This document shows, piece after piece, positions 19,031 through 27,888 of a stretch of 64,000 nt of DNA (position 1 is the stretch's first letter; every line of letters begins with the position of its first letter). The stretch spans positions 3,286,001 through 3,350,000 of the forward strand of contig NZ_CP024996.1 in the NCBI RefSeq assembly GCF_003719195.1, read 5' to 3'. This DNA is from Herbaspirillum rubrisubalbicans. GTDB taxonomy: Bacteria; Pseudomonadota; Gammaproteobacteria; Burkholderiales; Burkholderiaceae_D. The position numbers and the translations under genes are program-made. Below the pieces are notes generated by a model. The model did not search any database and was not told the DNA's origin. It saw only the letters and a program-made list of their open reading frames with translations.

Positions 19031-19525
19031 TCAGTTGGCCTTCTCCACGCCCGGCTTGAATTCCTCATAGCGGCGCGCCAGTTCCTGGCGCAGCGACTTG
19101 CGGATCACGGCGGCGTCGAAGCGGCGCTTTTCTTCCTGCGAGAAGGGGCGCAGCGGCGGCACCGGGATCGGCTTGCGCTGGTCATCCACCGCCACCATGG
19201 TGAAGAAGCAACTGTTGACGTGGCGCGTTTCCTGGGTGCGGATGTTCTCGGCCACCACCTTGATGCCGATTTCCATGGACGACTTGCCGGTATGGTTGAC
19301 ACTGGCCAGGAAGGTCACCAGTTCGCCCACGTGGATGGGCTGGCGGAACATCACCTGGTCCACCGACAGGGTCACCACGTACTGGCCGGCATAGCGGCTG
19401 CCGCAAGCATAGGCGACCTGGTCGAGCAGCTTGAGGATGGTGCCGCCGTGCACGTTGCCGGCGAAATTGGCCATGTCCGGGGTCATCAGGACCGTCATGG
19501 TGAGTTGGTGAGATGGCAGATCCAT
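19031..19525 (-). CDS. YciA-type acyl-CoA thioesterase
   Basis: A 164-residue single hotdog-domain protein. The signature NFAGNVHGGTILKLLDQVAY with the catalytic Asp on the central helix is at about 21-40, and the strand ending SMEIGIKVVAENI follows. The family hydrolyses acyl-CoA thioesters; substrate range cannot be read from sequence. The charged C-terminal tail (about residues 130-164) is predicted helical. Single gene. Confidence 0.9.
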   Translation of the reverse strand: MDLPSHQLTMTVLMTPDMANFAGNVHGGTILKLLDQVAYACGSRYAGQYVVTLSVDQVMFRQPIHVGELVTFLASVNHTGKSSMEIGIKVVAENIRTQETRHVNSCFFTMVAVDDQRKPIPVPPLRPFSQEEKRRFDAAVIRKSLRQELARRYEEFKPGVEKAN

Positions 19526-19725
19526 GGTGCGTGGCTCTCTCTGTATGTAGTGGGATGGCGATAGGTTGATCTTGGTCAGCGGGTCCGGCCGCAGGCACTC
19601 CCCCGAGTACGCTGGCGACCGGCCGGGGCTCTCGTGGAGGAGAGCACCCCGACCGCGGCCGTATTATCGGCCAGCCAGCCCGGCTATGGCAAAAAAACTC
19701 GCATTGATGCGCGGTATGGCGGCGT

Positions 19726-20658
19726 TCAAGCCCGTACCACCGGCTCGGCGGCGGCAAAATGTTCCTCGCAATTGCGCAGGAACTGGCGCACCGAGGCGCT
19801 GATGGCTTCGGGCGACCAGCCGGCAATGTGCGGCGTCAAGACCACGTTGGGCAAGCCGATCAAAGAAGCCGGCGGCTTGGGTTCACCCTCGTAGACATCC
19901 AGGCCAGCTCCGGCCAGGCGACCGGAGGACAGCGCGGCGGCCAGCGCTTCGGTATCGACGACACTGCCGCGACCGATGTTGACCAGATAACCCTTGGGGC
20001 CAAGTTCTTCCAGCACCCGGGCATTGATGAGGTGCAAGGTCTGGGCGCCGCCCGGGGCGGCCACGATCAGGCAATCGGCCCAGCCGGCCAGTTGGGCCAC
20101 GTCCGAAAAGTAGTGGTAATCGACGTCATCGCGCTTCTTGCGGTTGCAATAGGCGATCTCGGCATCGAAGGCAGCAGCACGGCGGGCGATCTTCTTGCCG
20201 ATGTTGCCCATGCCGACGATGCCCACCCGCTTGCCCGCCAGTTGCGGCTGCAAGGGCAGAGTCTCGCGCCAGCCACCCTCGCGGGTGTAGCGGTCCAGCA
20301 CGGCAATATTGCGCAGGATGGCCAGCAGCAGGCCCAGGGTGTGATCGGCTACGCAATCCTCGTTGGTACCGGCACCGGTGGCGATCTCGATACCGTGGGC
20401 CTGGGCGTGGGCGACGTCGATGTTTTCGAAGCCGGCGCCCAGGGCGCATACCAGTTGCAGGTGCGGCAAGGCGCGCATTTCATCGGCCGTCAGTCCGGTC
20501 GAACCGTTGGTCAGCACCACCGCCACTTTCTTGGCAGGGCCGGCGATCATCGCATCGCGGCGCGGGCGATCCGGCGCGTAGAGGATGTCGTAGTGGGCGG
20601 CGATGGTAGCGGTGCTTTCTTCGGAAAGGTGAATCAAAACGAGTAGAGGCGGTTTCAT
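19726..20658 (-). CDS. D-isomer-specific 2-hydroxyacid dehydrogenase
   Basis: A 310-residue NAD(P)-dependent dehydrogenase of the GhrB/hydroxypyruvate reductase class. GMGNIGKKIARR near 149-160 is the Rossmann motif. The catalytic triad is visible as Arg in NIGRGSVVD, Glu in DVYEGEP and His in LTPHIAGW. Substrate is likely glyoxylate or hydroxypyruvate, but sequence alone does not fix it. Monocistronic; the neighbours give no pathway hint. Confidence 0.9.
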   Translation of the reverse strand: MKPPLLVLIHLSEESTATIAAHYDILYAPDRPRRDAMIAGPAKKVAVVLTNGSTGLTADEMRALPHLQLVCALGAGFENIDVAHAQAHGIEIATGAGTNEDCVADHTLGLLLAILRNIAVLDRYTREGGWRETLPLQPQLAGKRVGIVGMGNIGKKIARRAAAFDAEIAYCNRKKRDDVDYHYFSDVAQLAGWADCLIVAAPGGAQTLHLINARVLEELGPKGYLVNIGRGSVVDTEALAAALSSGRLAGAGLDVYEGEPKPPASLIGLPNVVLTPHIAGWSPEAISASVRQFLRNCEEHFAAAEPVVRA

Positions 20659-20800
20659 GGCGGGCCTGGCGAAACGAGGATGAAGAGGGATATGAAGTAA
20701 AACGCAATGATCGCCATTCTATGGCGAAACCGACCATTGAGCCGATATCGCATGGCGGCAGTTGTGCTTCTCTCATGCGAATTCCATGCCACCTGGCGTG

Positions 20801-20826
20801 AAAAAGCCCGGCGCCGGCCGGGCTTG
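20801..20826 (-). terminator. Rho-independent terminator of the 79-residue protein gene
   Basis: On the minus strand, AGCCCGGC and GCCGGGCT pair perfectly around a 4-base loop and run into TTTTT. It lies 20 bases after the stop at 20847. Confidence 0.85.
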
Positions 20827-20846
20827 ATGATTCTCAACAGCGCTCT

Positions 20847-21086
20847 TCAGTGGTGAGTTTGCTTCTCCAGCAGCTCATGGGCGGCCTGGCGCGCGCCCTC
20901 CTCGGCCGCTTTTTCATCTTCGAAGGTCTGGTCGGGCAAGACCCGTTGCACCGGAAAGACCGGGTTGCGGTGCATGGGATTGGTGGAGTGGCCGAAGATG
21001 GCCACCTGCGCCACCCACTCCTCACCGCCGATCAGGCGCACACCGGCATACTCGACTTCATAATCGCCTACTTGTTCGGTTGGCAT
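20847..21086 (-). CDS. Small unrecognised cytosolic protein, 79 residues
   Basis: Acidic, compact protein with YEVEYAGVRLIGGEEWVAQV at the start and a helical Glu/Ala/Arg tail (KAAEEGARQAAHELLEKQ). It probably has a beta-beta-beta-alpha layout. Proteins of this pattern are common unannotated products in Burkholderiales, from memory. The ATG has GAGGAG nine bases upstream. It follows the 82-residue gene by 54 bases on the same strand, so the two may be co-transcribed ahead of the terminator. Confidence 0.75.
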   Translation of the reverse strand: MPTEQVGDYEVEYAGVRLIGGEEWVAQVAIFGHSTNPMHRNPVFPVQRVLPDQTFEDEKAAEEGARQAAHELLEKQTHH

Positions 21087-21140
21087 GATGCTCTCCTCGT
21101 GTTTCCTTGCTGACAGCCGAGGCCTGCTTAAACCTGCTTA

Positions 21141-21389
21141 TCAGGCCGCACCGTCCTCGCTGCGTTCGTTCAGATGGGTGATGGCATAGCCCTTCTCGCC
21201 GATCTGCATGAAGGCGTCTTCCGCCTCCAGCGTGAAGTGCCGCTTGCCATCGCGCTCGAAGTCCACGTTCTGTTCATGGAGCAGCCAGTCGGTATTGGCG
21301 ACTTCATCCGGCAGGGCTTCTTCGTGGGGCAGGACAAGATAGGAAAACAATCCGTCGCCGTCCGGGCGCTTGTACACATCGACTTTCAT
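21141..21389 (-). CDS. Small unrecognised protein, 82 residues (DUF6139-like)
   Basis: Starts MKVDVYKRPDGDGLFSYLVL and carries NTDWLLHEQNVDF and FTLEAEDAFMQI blocks. It resembles a small Burkholderiales family that I recall as DUF6139, a label not verified here. It has no membrane segment or signal peptide. AGGAGG lies nine bases upstream of the ATG. Function unknown. Confidence 0.72.
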   Translation of the reverse strand: MKVDVYKRPDGDGLFSYLVLPHEEALPDEVANTDWLLHEQNVDFERDGKRHFTLEAEDAFMQIGEKGYAITHLNERSEDGAA

Positions 21390-21521
21390 ACTGGGGCCTC
21401 CTGGTCGGGTTGATCAATGGCCATGCCCGACACCCGGCCAGGCATGGCTTGAAGATGCGACTGGACGACCTGGCATTGGTTCGCAGCGTGGTCGTCAAGG
21501 AATGCATAAAGCGTGTTGCAC

Positions 21522-21541
21522 TGTCAGCCTGATCTGACAGA
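21522..21541. promoter_or_regulatory. Perfect inverted repeat, possible operator
   Basis: CTGTCAG and CTGACAG form a 7-bp dyad with a 6-base spacer, 133 bases upstream of the 82-residue gene and 118 bases downstream of mdcH. There is no T-run on either side, so a terminator is less likely than a binding site. The 270-base gap holds no gene. Confidence 0.35.
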
Positions 21542-21658
21542 AACGGTCATGCCGCTTTGGGAAGATATGAAGATATGGATTCAAGATAGCACCGGCAGCG
21601 CCCGGATGCCAGCGCGCAAGTCGGCAATCGAGTCGATGACTTGATATACCTCATCGGC

Positions 21659-22603
21659 TCAGTCGGCTTGCCGACGCAACCAGGCCAGCGCCCCGTTGAG
21701 GCTGCGGAAGTCCGCCAGCGAACGGCAGGCGATGTGCGGATGGCGCTCGCGCAACATGCGCGAGAGGGCCGCACCGGGGCCCAGTTCCAGCGCCACGTTC
21801 ACGCCCCGCTCGGCGCAGGCATCCATGCAGGCCGACCACTGGATGGGCTCGCACAGTTGGCGCAGCAGCAGCGCTTGCGCCTGGGCGCTGTCGCTGACGG
21901 TGTGCCCTGTGACACCGGCCAGCAAGGTCAGCGCGGGAGAACGCAATGCCAGTGCATCGAGGTGCGCAGAGAAAGGTGCTACGGCAGCCTGCATCAATGG
22001 CGTGTGTGAAGCCAGCCCGACCGGCAAGGCCGAGTTGCGCGCGCCCTGCCCGGCCAGCTCGGCGGCGGCCGCGTGCAAGGCCGCATCGGAGCCACCGGCG
22101 ATGAGCGAGTCCTCACCAGTGACGATGGCCACGAAGCCGCCATGGCGCGCCAGGCAGGCTTGCACGCTATCGATGGCGACACCACCAATGGCCATCAGCC
22201 CTTGTCCCGGATATGCGCTGGCAGCCTGCGTCATGGCCGCAGCGCGCTGTGCGGCCAGCGCGACGGTGTCCTCGGCGGCGATGACACCGGCCACCGCGTA
22301 GGCCGACAACTCGCCCACGCTATAGCCCGCCACCAGGGTGGGTGCGCCCGCGATGGCGCTTAACGGCGCACGTAGCGCCTGCCACGCCGCCAGTTGCGCT
22401 GCCACGATCAGCGGCTGGGCGTTGCGGTTGGCGTAGCGTTGGGCGGGATCATTGAGCACCTGTTCCAGTGGTGCCTGGAGCTGATCGCGCAATGGACACT
22501 GCGCCAGGAAGGCCGCGGCCTGGGCATCCTCGCGCAGCAGGTCGAACATGCCGGCGTGCTGCGCCCCCTGCCCCGGACAAAGAATGGCCAGCCTCATGCT
22601 CAT
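21659..22603 (-). CDS. mdcH: MdcH, malonyl-CoA:ACP transacylase of malonate decarboxylase
   Basis: A 314-residue acyltransferase of the FabD fold. The nucleophile motif GYSVGELSAYAVAG and the early LCPGQGAQHAGM are intact, and a conserved His follows in LASHTPLM. It transfers malonyl from malonyl-CoA to the dephospho-CoA-type arm of MdcC to prime the enzyme. The ATG at 22603 overlaps the mdcB stop as ATGA; an in-frame ATG six bases later is an alternative. It is the last gene of the operon. Confidence 0.92.
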   Translation of the reverse strand: MSMRLAILCPGQGAQHAGMFDLLREDAQAAAFLAQCPLRDQLQAPLEQVLNDPAQRYANRNAQPLIVAAQLAAWQALRAPLSAIAGAPTLVAGYSVGELSAYAVAGVIAAEDTVALAAQRAAAMTQAASAYPGQGLMAIGGVAIDSVQACLARHGGFVAIVTGEDSLIAGGSDAALHAAAAELAGQGARNSALPVGLASHTPLMQAAVAPFSAHLDALALRSPALTLLAGVTGHTVSDSAQAQALLLRQLCEPIQWSACMDACAERGVNVALELGPGAALSRMLRERHPHIACRSLADFRSLNGALAWLRRQAD

Positions 22604-23523
22604 CGCCCCTCGGCCTCCAGCGAGCTTGCCTGGTGTACCAGGCAAGCCGCCGCCAGCAGGTCGGCGGCACCGCCCGGTGACAGGCGCCGGGCCACGAAGA
22701 GTCGATGACAATCCACAGCATCCTCTTGCCAACCGGGGCGAGCCGTGCCGCCCGCAGCCAGGAAGGCAGCGCTGCGCTCACGCACCAGTGCGGCGCCCTC
22801 GGCCCCGCCGCGATGGTAGACATTGGTATCGCTCAATTGCGCCATCAGGGCAAACAGGGTGTCGATCCTGGCGTGATACGCATCGCGCCCCTGTGCCAGC
22901 GTGGCCTGCAATTGCGGCAAAGCCACCTCGAAAACGGACGGAAAGCCCAGCGCCGCCTCTTCGCGCGCCCCGCCCACGGCATGTCGGGCAGCTACGCGCT
23001 GGCCATGGCTGTGGGACTCGCCGGGAATGGCTGCGCTATGGCGCGCCAGCGCATCGCCCCACTGGATCAGCAAGGTGGCACGGACGGTGGCCGGCTGCAA
23101 AGGCAAGCGCCGGCCCCGGCAACAAGCCATGGCCGCACACAACATGCCCAGCGCGAAGATGGCGCCACGATGCGTGTTGACGCCCCCCGTGGCGCGCAAC
23201 ATGCGTTCTTCGGCGCGTACCGCCAGGCGTTGCAGGGTGTGGAAGGGCGCGCCCTCCAGCCCGGCAGTGGCGATCTGGAAGAAGTAATGGCGCAGAGCGA
23301 ACAGACTGCGCAGGAAGGTCTCGGCGGTCATGTCGGCATGACTGCCATTGTCCACGCGCGAGACCAGGCCAGGCTTGGGATAGAGCACCAGTTCCTGATG
23401 CAGGCTGCGCAGCGCCAGCCGGGCCAGCAGGCGACAGAATGCCCGGTGCTCGTGCGCCGCATTGTGCTGCAGATGAGGCAGGGGCGGCGCCAGCAGCGCC
23501 GGGTGATCGATCAGGCGGCGCAC
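22600..23523 (-). CDS. mdcB: MdcB, triphosphoribosyl-dephospho-CoA synthase
   Basis: A 307-residue member of the CitG/MdcB family. It makes 2'-(5''-triphosphoribosyl)-3'-dephospho-CoA, the precursor of the carrier-protein arm, from ATP and dephospho-CoA. The family blocks ELVLYPKPGLVSRVDNGSH, GGVNTHRG and DTNVYHRGG are present. I chose GTG at 23523 because GAGGAG lies eight bases upstream; it overlaps mdcG by 13 bases. The open frame further upstream is mdcG read in another frame. Confidence 0.92.
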   Translation of the reverse strand: MRRLIDHPALLAPPLPHLQHNAAHEHRAFCRLLARLALRSLHQELVLYPKPGLVSRVDNGSHADMTAETFLRSLFALRHYFFQIATAGLEGAPFHTLQRLAVRAEERMLRATGGVNTHRGAIFALGMLCAAMACCRGRRLPLQPATVRATLLIQWGDALARHSAAIPGESHSHGQRVAARHAVGGAREEAALGFPSVFEVALPQLQATLAQGRDAYHARIDTLFALMAQLSDTNVYHRGGAEGAALVRERSAAFLAAGGTARPGWQEDAVDCHRLFVARRLSPGGAADLLAAACLVHQASSLEAEGR

Positions 23524-24242
23524 GACTGCGACTCCTCTTGCGGCAGGCTGGCGATGAGGGTGGCGACCCGCTCCAGGGCGACGCCGGCAGCGCGCTTGAC
23601 CAGCACCCTGCCCTCGCCACCATTGCCCAGGACTGCGACCTGGCGCCACTCCTTCCAGGACACCGCAGCCCCCTCGGGGAACATGACTTCAACATCCAGC
23701 GGCAGGAACATCGCCTGCCACGCCAGGAGACGCACGCCGGCTTCCAGCTGGGCCAGGCTACGTGGCTGGAACAGCAGGTCGATGTCCGAACTGCTGCGCA
23801 GATAGGGCTCGGCGGTGAGCGCCTGCCAAGCCAGCGAACCGAACACGGCCAGCGTGATGCCGGCCCGTGCCATGTGTTGCTGCAACTGGTCCAGGCCGCT
23901 CTGCCATGCCGACGGCAAGCCCGACAGATGCGCCGCCACGATGTCGCGCAACAGGAACGGCGCATGACGCGCCACGACTTCTTGCGCCTGCACGCGCAAG
24001 GCGATGCGCGGCTTGTTGCCCTGGGCGTCCGGTGGCAGGGCAATGCCCACGCAGATCTCATCGTCTGCCACGCCCCCCTCCAGACGTCGCACGATGACCG
24101 GCCAGCGCATCCGCTGCCAGTGCGCCAGTGCCGCCACCTGGCGCGCATCGCTGCACTGGGCCTGCAGTCGCACCCAGGCCGACTCGCTCAACCAGAGCAG
24201 GTGGTGGCGTGACTGCGCCAGGCAAGACGCGGGCGCAATCAT
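23511..24242 (-). CDS. mdcG: MdcG, malonate decarboxylase holo-ACP synthase
   Basis: A 243-residue nucleotidyltransferase-like protein. It attaches the triphosphoribosyl-dephospho-CoA arm to MdcC. The motif FGSLAWQALT followed by SSSDIDLLF is the polymerase-beta type GS...DxD active site. The ATG at 24242 overlaps the mdcE stop as ATGA. Confidence 0.9.
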   Translation of the reverse strand: MIAPASCLAQSRHHLLWLSESAWVRLQAQCSDARQVAALAHWQRMRWPVIVRRLEGGVADDEICVGIALPPDAQGNKPRIALRVQAQEVVARHAPFLLRDIVAAHLSGLPSAWQSGLDQLQQHMARAGITLAVFGSLAWQALTAEPYLRSSSDIDLLFQPRSLAQLEAGVRLLAWQAMFLPLDVEVMFPEGAAVSWKEWRQVAVLGNGGEGRVLVKRAAGVALERVATLIASLPQEESQSCAA

Positions 24243-24979
24243 CCGTTGAGCGGTGTGTCGTGGACCACCGCCTCGATGACCCGCTGCGCCCACTTGCGGC
24301 CGCCCCGCTCCAGGCCAATGGCGGCGCGGGTGTCGGCGCTGCGGTCTACGGCCAGCGCCTGCGACAGGGCCTGGGCCAGGTCGCCGTTCCAGATCTCGGC
24401 CACGCCCCCCATGCGCAGATAGTTTTCCGGGCCGGGGGCGAACACCGGATTGCTCTTGGCCAGTTCAGTGAGCCGCTCTTGCGGCACCTTGGTGATGCGC
24501 GCCATGGCCGGCAAGCCCATGACGCGGATGGTGGCCGCTGGCAAGGCATAGCAGGCATCGGCGATGAGTCCGCTGGTGATGAAGCCACCCGACAGCGCCT
24601 GGTCATACACCAGGCCGATGACACGATGGCCCTGGCGGCGCGCCAGTTCCACGCACTTGCCCAGGTGCGCCATGTAGCTGTTGATGCCCAGCATTTCATC
24701 ACGGTGGCGCAGGCGCTGGCCTTGCGTATCGACCAGGATCACGATGGGCCGGCCCGGATGCTCACGCACCGTCTGCAGGATCACGCTGGCCTGGGCCAGG
24801 GCAATCTCGATGCCGATGGGCGTGTGGCCGGTGGTGCCGACCACGGTGACGGTGCTGCCGTCGACCTGGGCCGTGCCGGAGAGGAAATACTCCTGCTCGG
24901 TGATGGCATGACCTTGCGGGAACAGCTCTTGCGCGAGCGCGCGCCAGTCGACCTGGGGGGGAGTGACAGTTTGATTCAT
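24239..24979 (-). CDS. mdcE: MdcE, malonate decarboxylase gamma subunit
   Basis: A 246-residue carboxyltransferase-like subunit that together with MdcD decarboxylates malonyl-S-ACP to acetyl-S-ACP. The crotonase-like strand IVILVDTQGQRLRHRDEMLG and the SGGFITSGLIAD oxyanion-region block are intact. It follows mdcD by 9 bases. Confidence 0.93.
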   Translation of the reverse strand: MNQTVTPPQVDWRALAQELFPQGHAITEQEYFLSGTAQVDGSTVTVVGTTGHTPIGIEIALAQASVILQTVREHPGRPIVILVDTQGQRLRHRDEMLGINSYMAHLGKCVELARRQGHRVIGLVYDQALSGGFITSGLIADACYALPAATIRVMGLPAMARITKVPQERLTELAKSNPVFAPGPENYLRMGGVAEIWNGDLAQALSQALAVDRSADTRAAIGLERGGRKWAQRVIEAVVHDTPLNG

Positions 24980-24988
24980 GGATTCCTC

Positions 24989-25885
24989 TCAGGCCTTGGC
25001 GGCAATGCGCAGGCGCTCGGCCATGGCGGTGAAGGCGCCGGCTTCCAGCATCGGCACCACTTCCGGCTGGGACACGCCCAGCTCGGCCCAGATGTCCATC
25101 GGATCCTCGGCATGGCCGAAGGCGGCGATGCGACGGCGCAGCATGTCCTGTTCGGCTTCCAGCGCGGCCAACGTCAAGGGCACGTCGCCGGCCTGGGCCA
25201 GCGCAGCGATGGCGGCGGCGCGGAAGGCCTCGGTGTCATCGCCCACCAGTTGCTGGCAGTCGCCGATCAGGTAGCGATGCTTGCCGCCCGTGGTGCGCCA
25301 GACCAGCGCACGGTCGCGCGAATCGAATTCTTCCACGCCATTGGCCGTCTCGATCACCTCGGGACCGGACATGGCCAGCCGTCCTTCTTCGGACATGATG
25401 ATGGTATTGGCGCAGCGCGCCACGATGCCCATGCCGCCGAAGCAGCCATTGGCGCCGCCCACCAGCACGATCACCGGGATACCAGCGGCGCGCGCCTCCA
25501 GCACGGCGCGCATCACCTCGGAGACGGCGATGAGACCGGCGTTGGCTTCATGCAGCCGCACCCCGCCGGTTTCCAGCAGCAGGATCACGCCAGCCGCCTG
25601 ACGGGCGATGGCGCGCTTGAGCAAGCCCACCAGCTTGGCACCATGCACCTCGCCCACGGCGCCGCCCATGAAACCACCCTCTTGCGCCGCCGCCATCACG
25701 GCACGTCCGCCCAGCAAGCCTTCGCCGATGATGACGCCATCGTCAAAGGAGACCGGTGCGTCCAGTTGCCCCAAGTGCGGGCTCACCACACGCTGGGCCG
25801 GCGGCAGCAGTTCCTTGAAGCTGCCGGCGTCCAGTACCGCCAGGATGCGCTCGCGCGCCGTGGCTTCCAGATAGCTCGCGCTCAT
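24989..25885 (-). CDS. mdcD: MdcD, malonate decarboxylase beta subunit
   Basis: A 298-residue carboxyltransferase-fold subunit, partner of MdcE. The loop VGGANGCFGGMGIVARC and the LLETGGVRLHEANAG block are typical. It overlaps mdcC by 4 bases (ATGA) and precedes mdcE. Confidence 0.94.
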   Translation of the reverse strand: MSASYLEATARERILAVLDAGSFKELLPPAQRVVSPHLGQLDAPVSFDDGVIIGEGLLGGRAVMAAAQEGGFMGGAVGEVHGAKLVGLLKRAIARQAAGVILLLETGGVRLHEANAGLIAVSEVMRAVLEARAAGIPVIVLVGGANGCFGGMGIVARCANTIIMSEEGRLAMSGPEVIETANGVEEFDSRDRALVWRTTGGKHRYLIGDCQQLVGDDTEAFRAAAIAALAQAGDVPLTLAALEAEQDMLRRRIAAFGHAEDPMDIWAELGVSQPEVVPMLEAGAFTAMAERLRIAAKA

Positions 25886-26196
25886 TGGCCTTCCTCCACC
25901 ATGGCTTCCACCGCCTGGTCCAGACGCAAGCTGACCACGGCGGGCGTGGCGCCCATGTCGTTGATGGAAATGCGGGTATCGGCCAGTTGCCAGCGCTGCT
26001 GGAAGTCGGTCATCACCGCTTCCCAGATGGTGCCGAAGCCGCGCGCAGCGGTCTTGACCTCGATAGCGCAGGCGCCGTTGAGGGACGCGTTTTCGATCAG
26101 CACTTCCAGGTTGCCGGAGCTAACCACACCGACCAGTTCAGGCGCAGCCTTGAGGCGGCGCGAGCCGTGCTCAAAGCGAAAAGTCAAAGTTTCCAT
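25882..26196 (-). CDS. mdcC: MdcC, malonate decarboxylase acyl-carrier (delta) subunit
   Basis: A 104-residue carrier protein. The serine expected to bear the 2'-(5''-phosphoribosyl)-3'-dephospho-CoA arm lies in VVSSGNLEVLIE near residues 24-35, as in CitD/MdcC. It carries the acetyl or malonyl thioester between the active sites. It starts 24 bases after mdcA. Confidence 0.93.
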   Translation of the reverse strand: METLTFRFEHGSRRLKAAPELVGVVSSGNLEVLIENASLNGACAIEVKTAARGFGTIWEAVMTDFQQRWQLADTRISINDMGATPAVVSLRLDQAVEAMVEEGQ

Positions 26197-26220
26197 AATG
26201 TCGCTTTCATTGCAGATGGC

Positions 26221-27888
26221 TTACCAGTTGCGGAAGCGCTTGGGCGGGTTGTACAACCCACCGGAAGCCCGCACCAGATCTTTCATGTTCTTGGCCGCCA
26301 GCAGGTCGCGGGTAGCCATTCGCTTGTCGATGCCCAGATCTTCGGCGCGGCGGATGATGCCGCGGTCGCGCAGGTTTTCCACCATGCGCTTGTCGCGGCC
26401 CATGCCCACGGCAGTGTAACCAGCCACGCCGCGGATGGCTTGCTCGCGCTCTTCCTCGGTACGGCACAGCAACAGGTTGGCGATGCCTTCTTCGGTGAGG
26501 ATGTGGGTGACGTCATCGCCGTAGATCATCACGGGTGGAATCGGCATCTTGGCTTGCTCGCCCAGTTGCCAGGCATCGAGTTTTTCGACGAAGGCCGGCT
26601 GCATGTGTTCGCGGAAGGTTTCCACCGTCTGCACCACCAGCTTCTGCCCGCGCGGGATGGTATTGCGACCGGCACGCGCCTGCTGACCAGCCTTGAGCCA
26701 GGCTTCGCTGGCGTGGCGGCGTCCTCTGGCATCCGCACCCATGTTGGGGGCACCGCCGAATCCGGCGATGCGACCCAGCGTGGCCGTGGAAGAATTGCCC
26801 TGCAAGTCGATCTGCAAGGTGGAACCGATGAACATGTCGCAGCCATAGTGGCCGGCCGTCTGCGAGAAGGCACGGTTGCTGCGCATGGAACCATCGGGGC
26901 CGACGAAGAAGACATCGGGACGGGCGCGGATATAGTCTTCCATGCCCAGTTCGGAGCCGAAGGAATGCACCGACTCCACAAACCCGGCTTCGATGGCCGG
27001 AATCAAGGCCGGATGCGGATTGAGCGCCCAGTGCTTGCAGATCTTGCCGCGCAGGCCCAGCGATTCGGCATAGGTCGGCAGGATCAGCTCGATGGCGGCG
27101 GTATCGAAACCGATGCCATGGTTCAGCCGCTGCACGCCGTATTCGGCATAGATGCCCTTGATGGCCATCATCGCCATCAAGACCTGGATCTCGGAAATCT
27201 GCGCCGGATCGCGCGTGAACAGCGGCTCGATGTAATGCGGCGTGGGCGCCTTGATGGCGAAGCTCACCCAATCCGCAGGGATATCCACGCGTGGCAGCTC
27301 ATCGACAATTTCGTTCACCTGCGCAATCACGATGCCGCTGGAGAAGGCCGTGGCTTCGGCAATGGCGGGCGTATCTTCAGTATTGGGCCCGGTATAGAGG
27401 TTGCCGTGGCGGTCGGCCGCCTGTGCCGCCACCAGCGCTACGCGCGGGGTCAGGTCGACGAAGTAGCGCCCGAACAGTTCCAGGTAGGTATGGATGGCGC
27501 CGATGTTAAGCTTGCCGGCCGAGGCCAGCTTGGCCAGGCGACCGGCTTGCGGGCCGGAGAAGGAAAAGTCCAGCCGGTCGGCGATGCCTTTTTCGAACAC
27601 GTCCAGATGTTCCGGCAAGGCCAGCACCGAGAACAGCATGTGCAAGCCGTTCACCCGTGCCGGGTCGAGCGCGGCCAGCCCCTTGGCCAGGAAATCGGCC
27701 TGCTTCTGGTTGTTGCCCTCGACACAGACACGGTCACCGTTTTCCAGCACCGCATACAGGAGTTCGCCCAGTTGATCGGCGGGCGCGATCTTGCCCTGCA
27801 ACTGGCTTCCCAATGCGGCGGTGGCGCGCGCCAGCCGCTGTTCACGGTTCTTCTGGCGCGCATTCCACACGCGTTCGCTACTGCTCAT
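26221..27888 (-). CDS. mdcA: MdcA, malonate decarboxylase alpha subunit (acetyl-S-ACP:malonate ACP transferase)
   Basis: A 555-residue CoA-transferase-like subunit that swaps acetyl for malonyl on MdcC. The length and the run from RVWNARQKNREQRL to the C-terminal LYNPPKRFRNW are typical of MdcA. Its ATG at 27888 abuts the stop expected for the repaired dctM frame (27889-27891), with no gap. The start is therefore coupled to translation of the transporter gene. Confidence 0.95.
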   Translation of the reverse strand: MSSSERVWNARQKNREQRLARATAALGSQLQGKIAPADQLGELLYAVLENGDRVCVEGNNQKQADFLAKGLAALDPARVNGLHMLFSVLALPEHLDVFEKGIADRLDFSFSGPQAGRLAKLASAGKLNIGAIHTYLELFGRYFVDLTPRVALVAAQAADRHGNLYTGPNTEDTPAIAEATAFSSGIVIAQVNEIVDELPRVDIPADWVSFAIKAPTPHYIEPLFTRDPAQISEIQVLMAMMAIKGIYAEYGVQRLNHGIGFDTAAIELILPTYAESLGLRGKICKHWALNPHPALIPAIEAGFVESVHSFGSELGMEDYIRARPDVFFVGPDGSMRSNRAFSQTAGHYGCDMFIGSTLQIDLQGNSSTATLGRIAGFGGAPNMGADARGRRHASEAWLKAGQQARAGRNTIPRGQKLVVQTVETFREHMQPAFVEKLDAWQLGEQAKMPIPPVMIYGDDVTHILTEEGIANLLLCRTEEEREQAIRGVAGYTAVGMGRDKRMVENLRDRGIIRRAEDLGIDKRMATRDLLAAKNMKDLVRASGGLYNPPKRFRNW

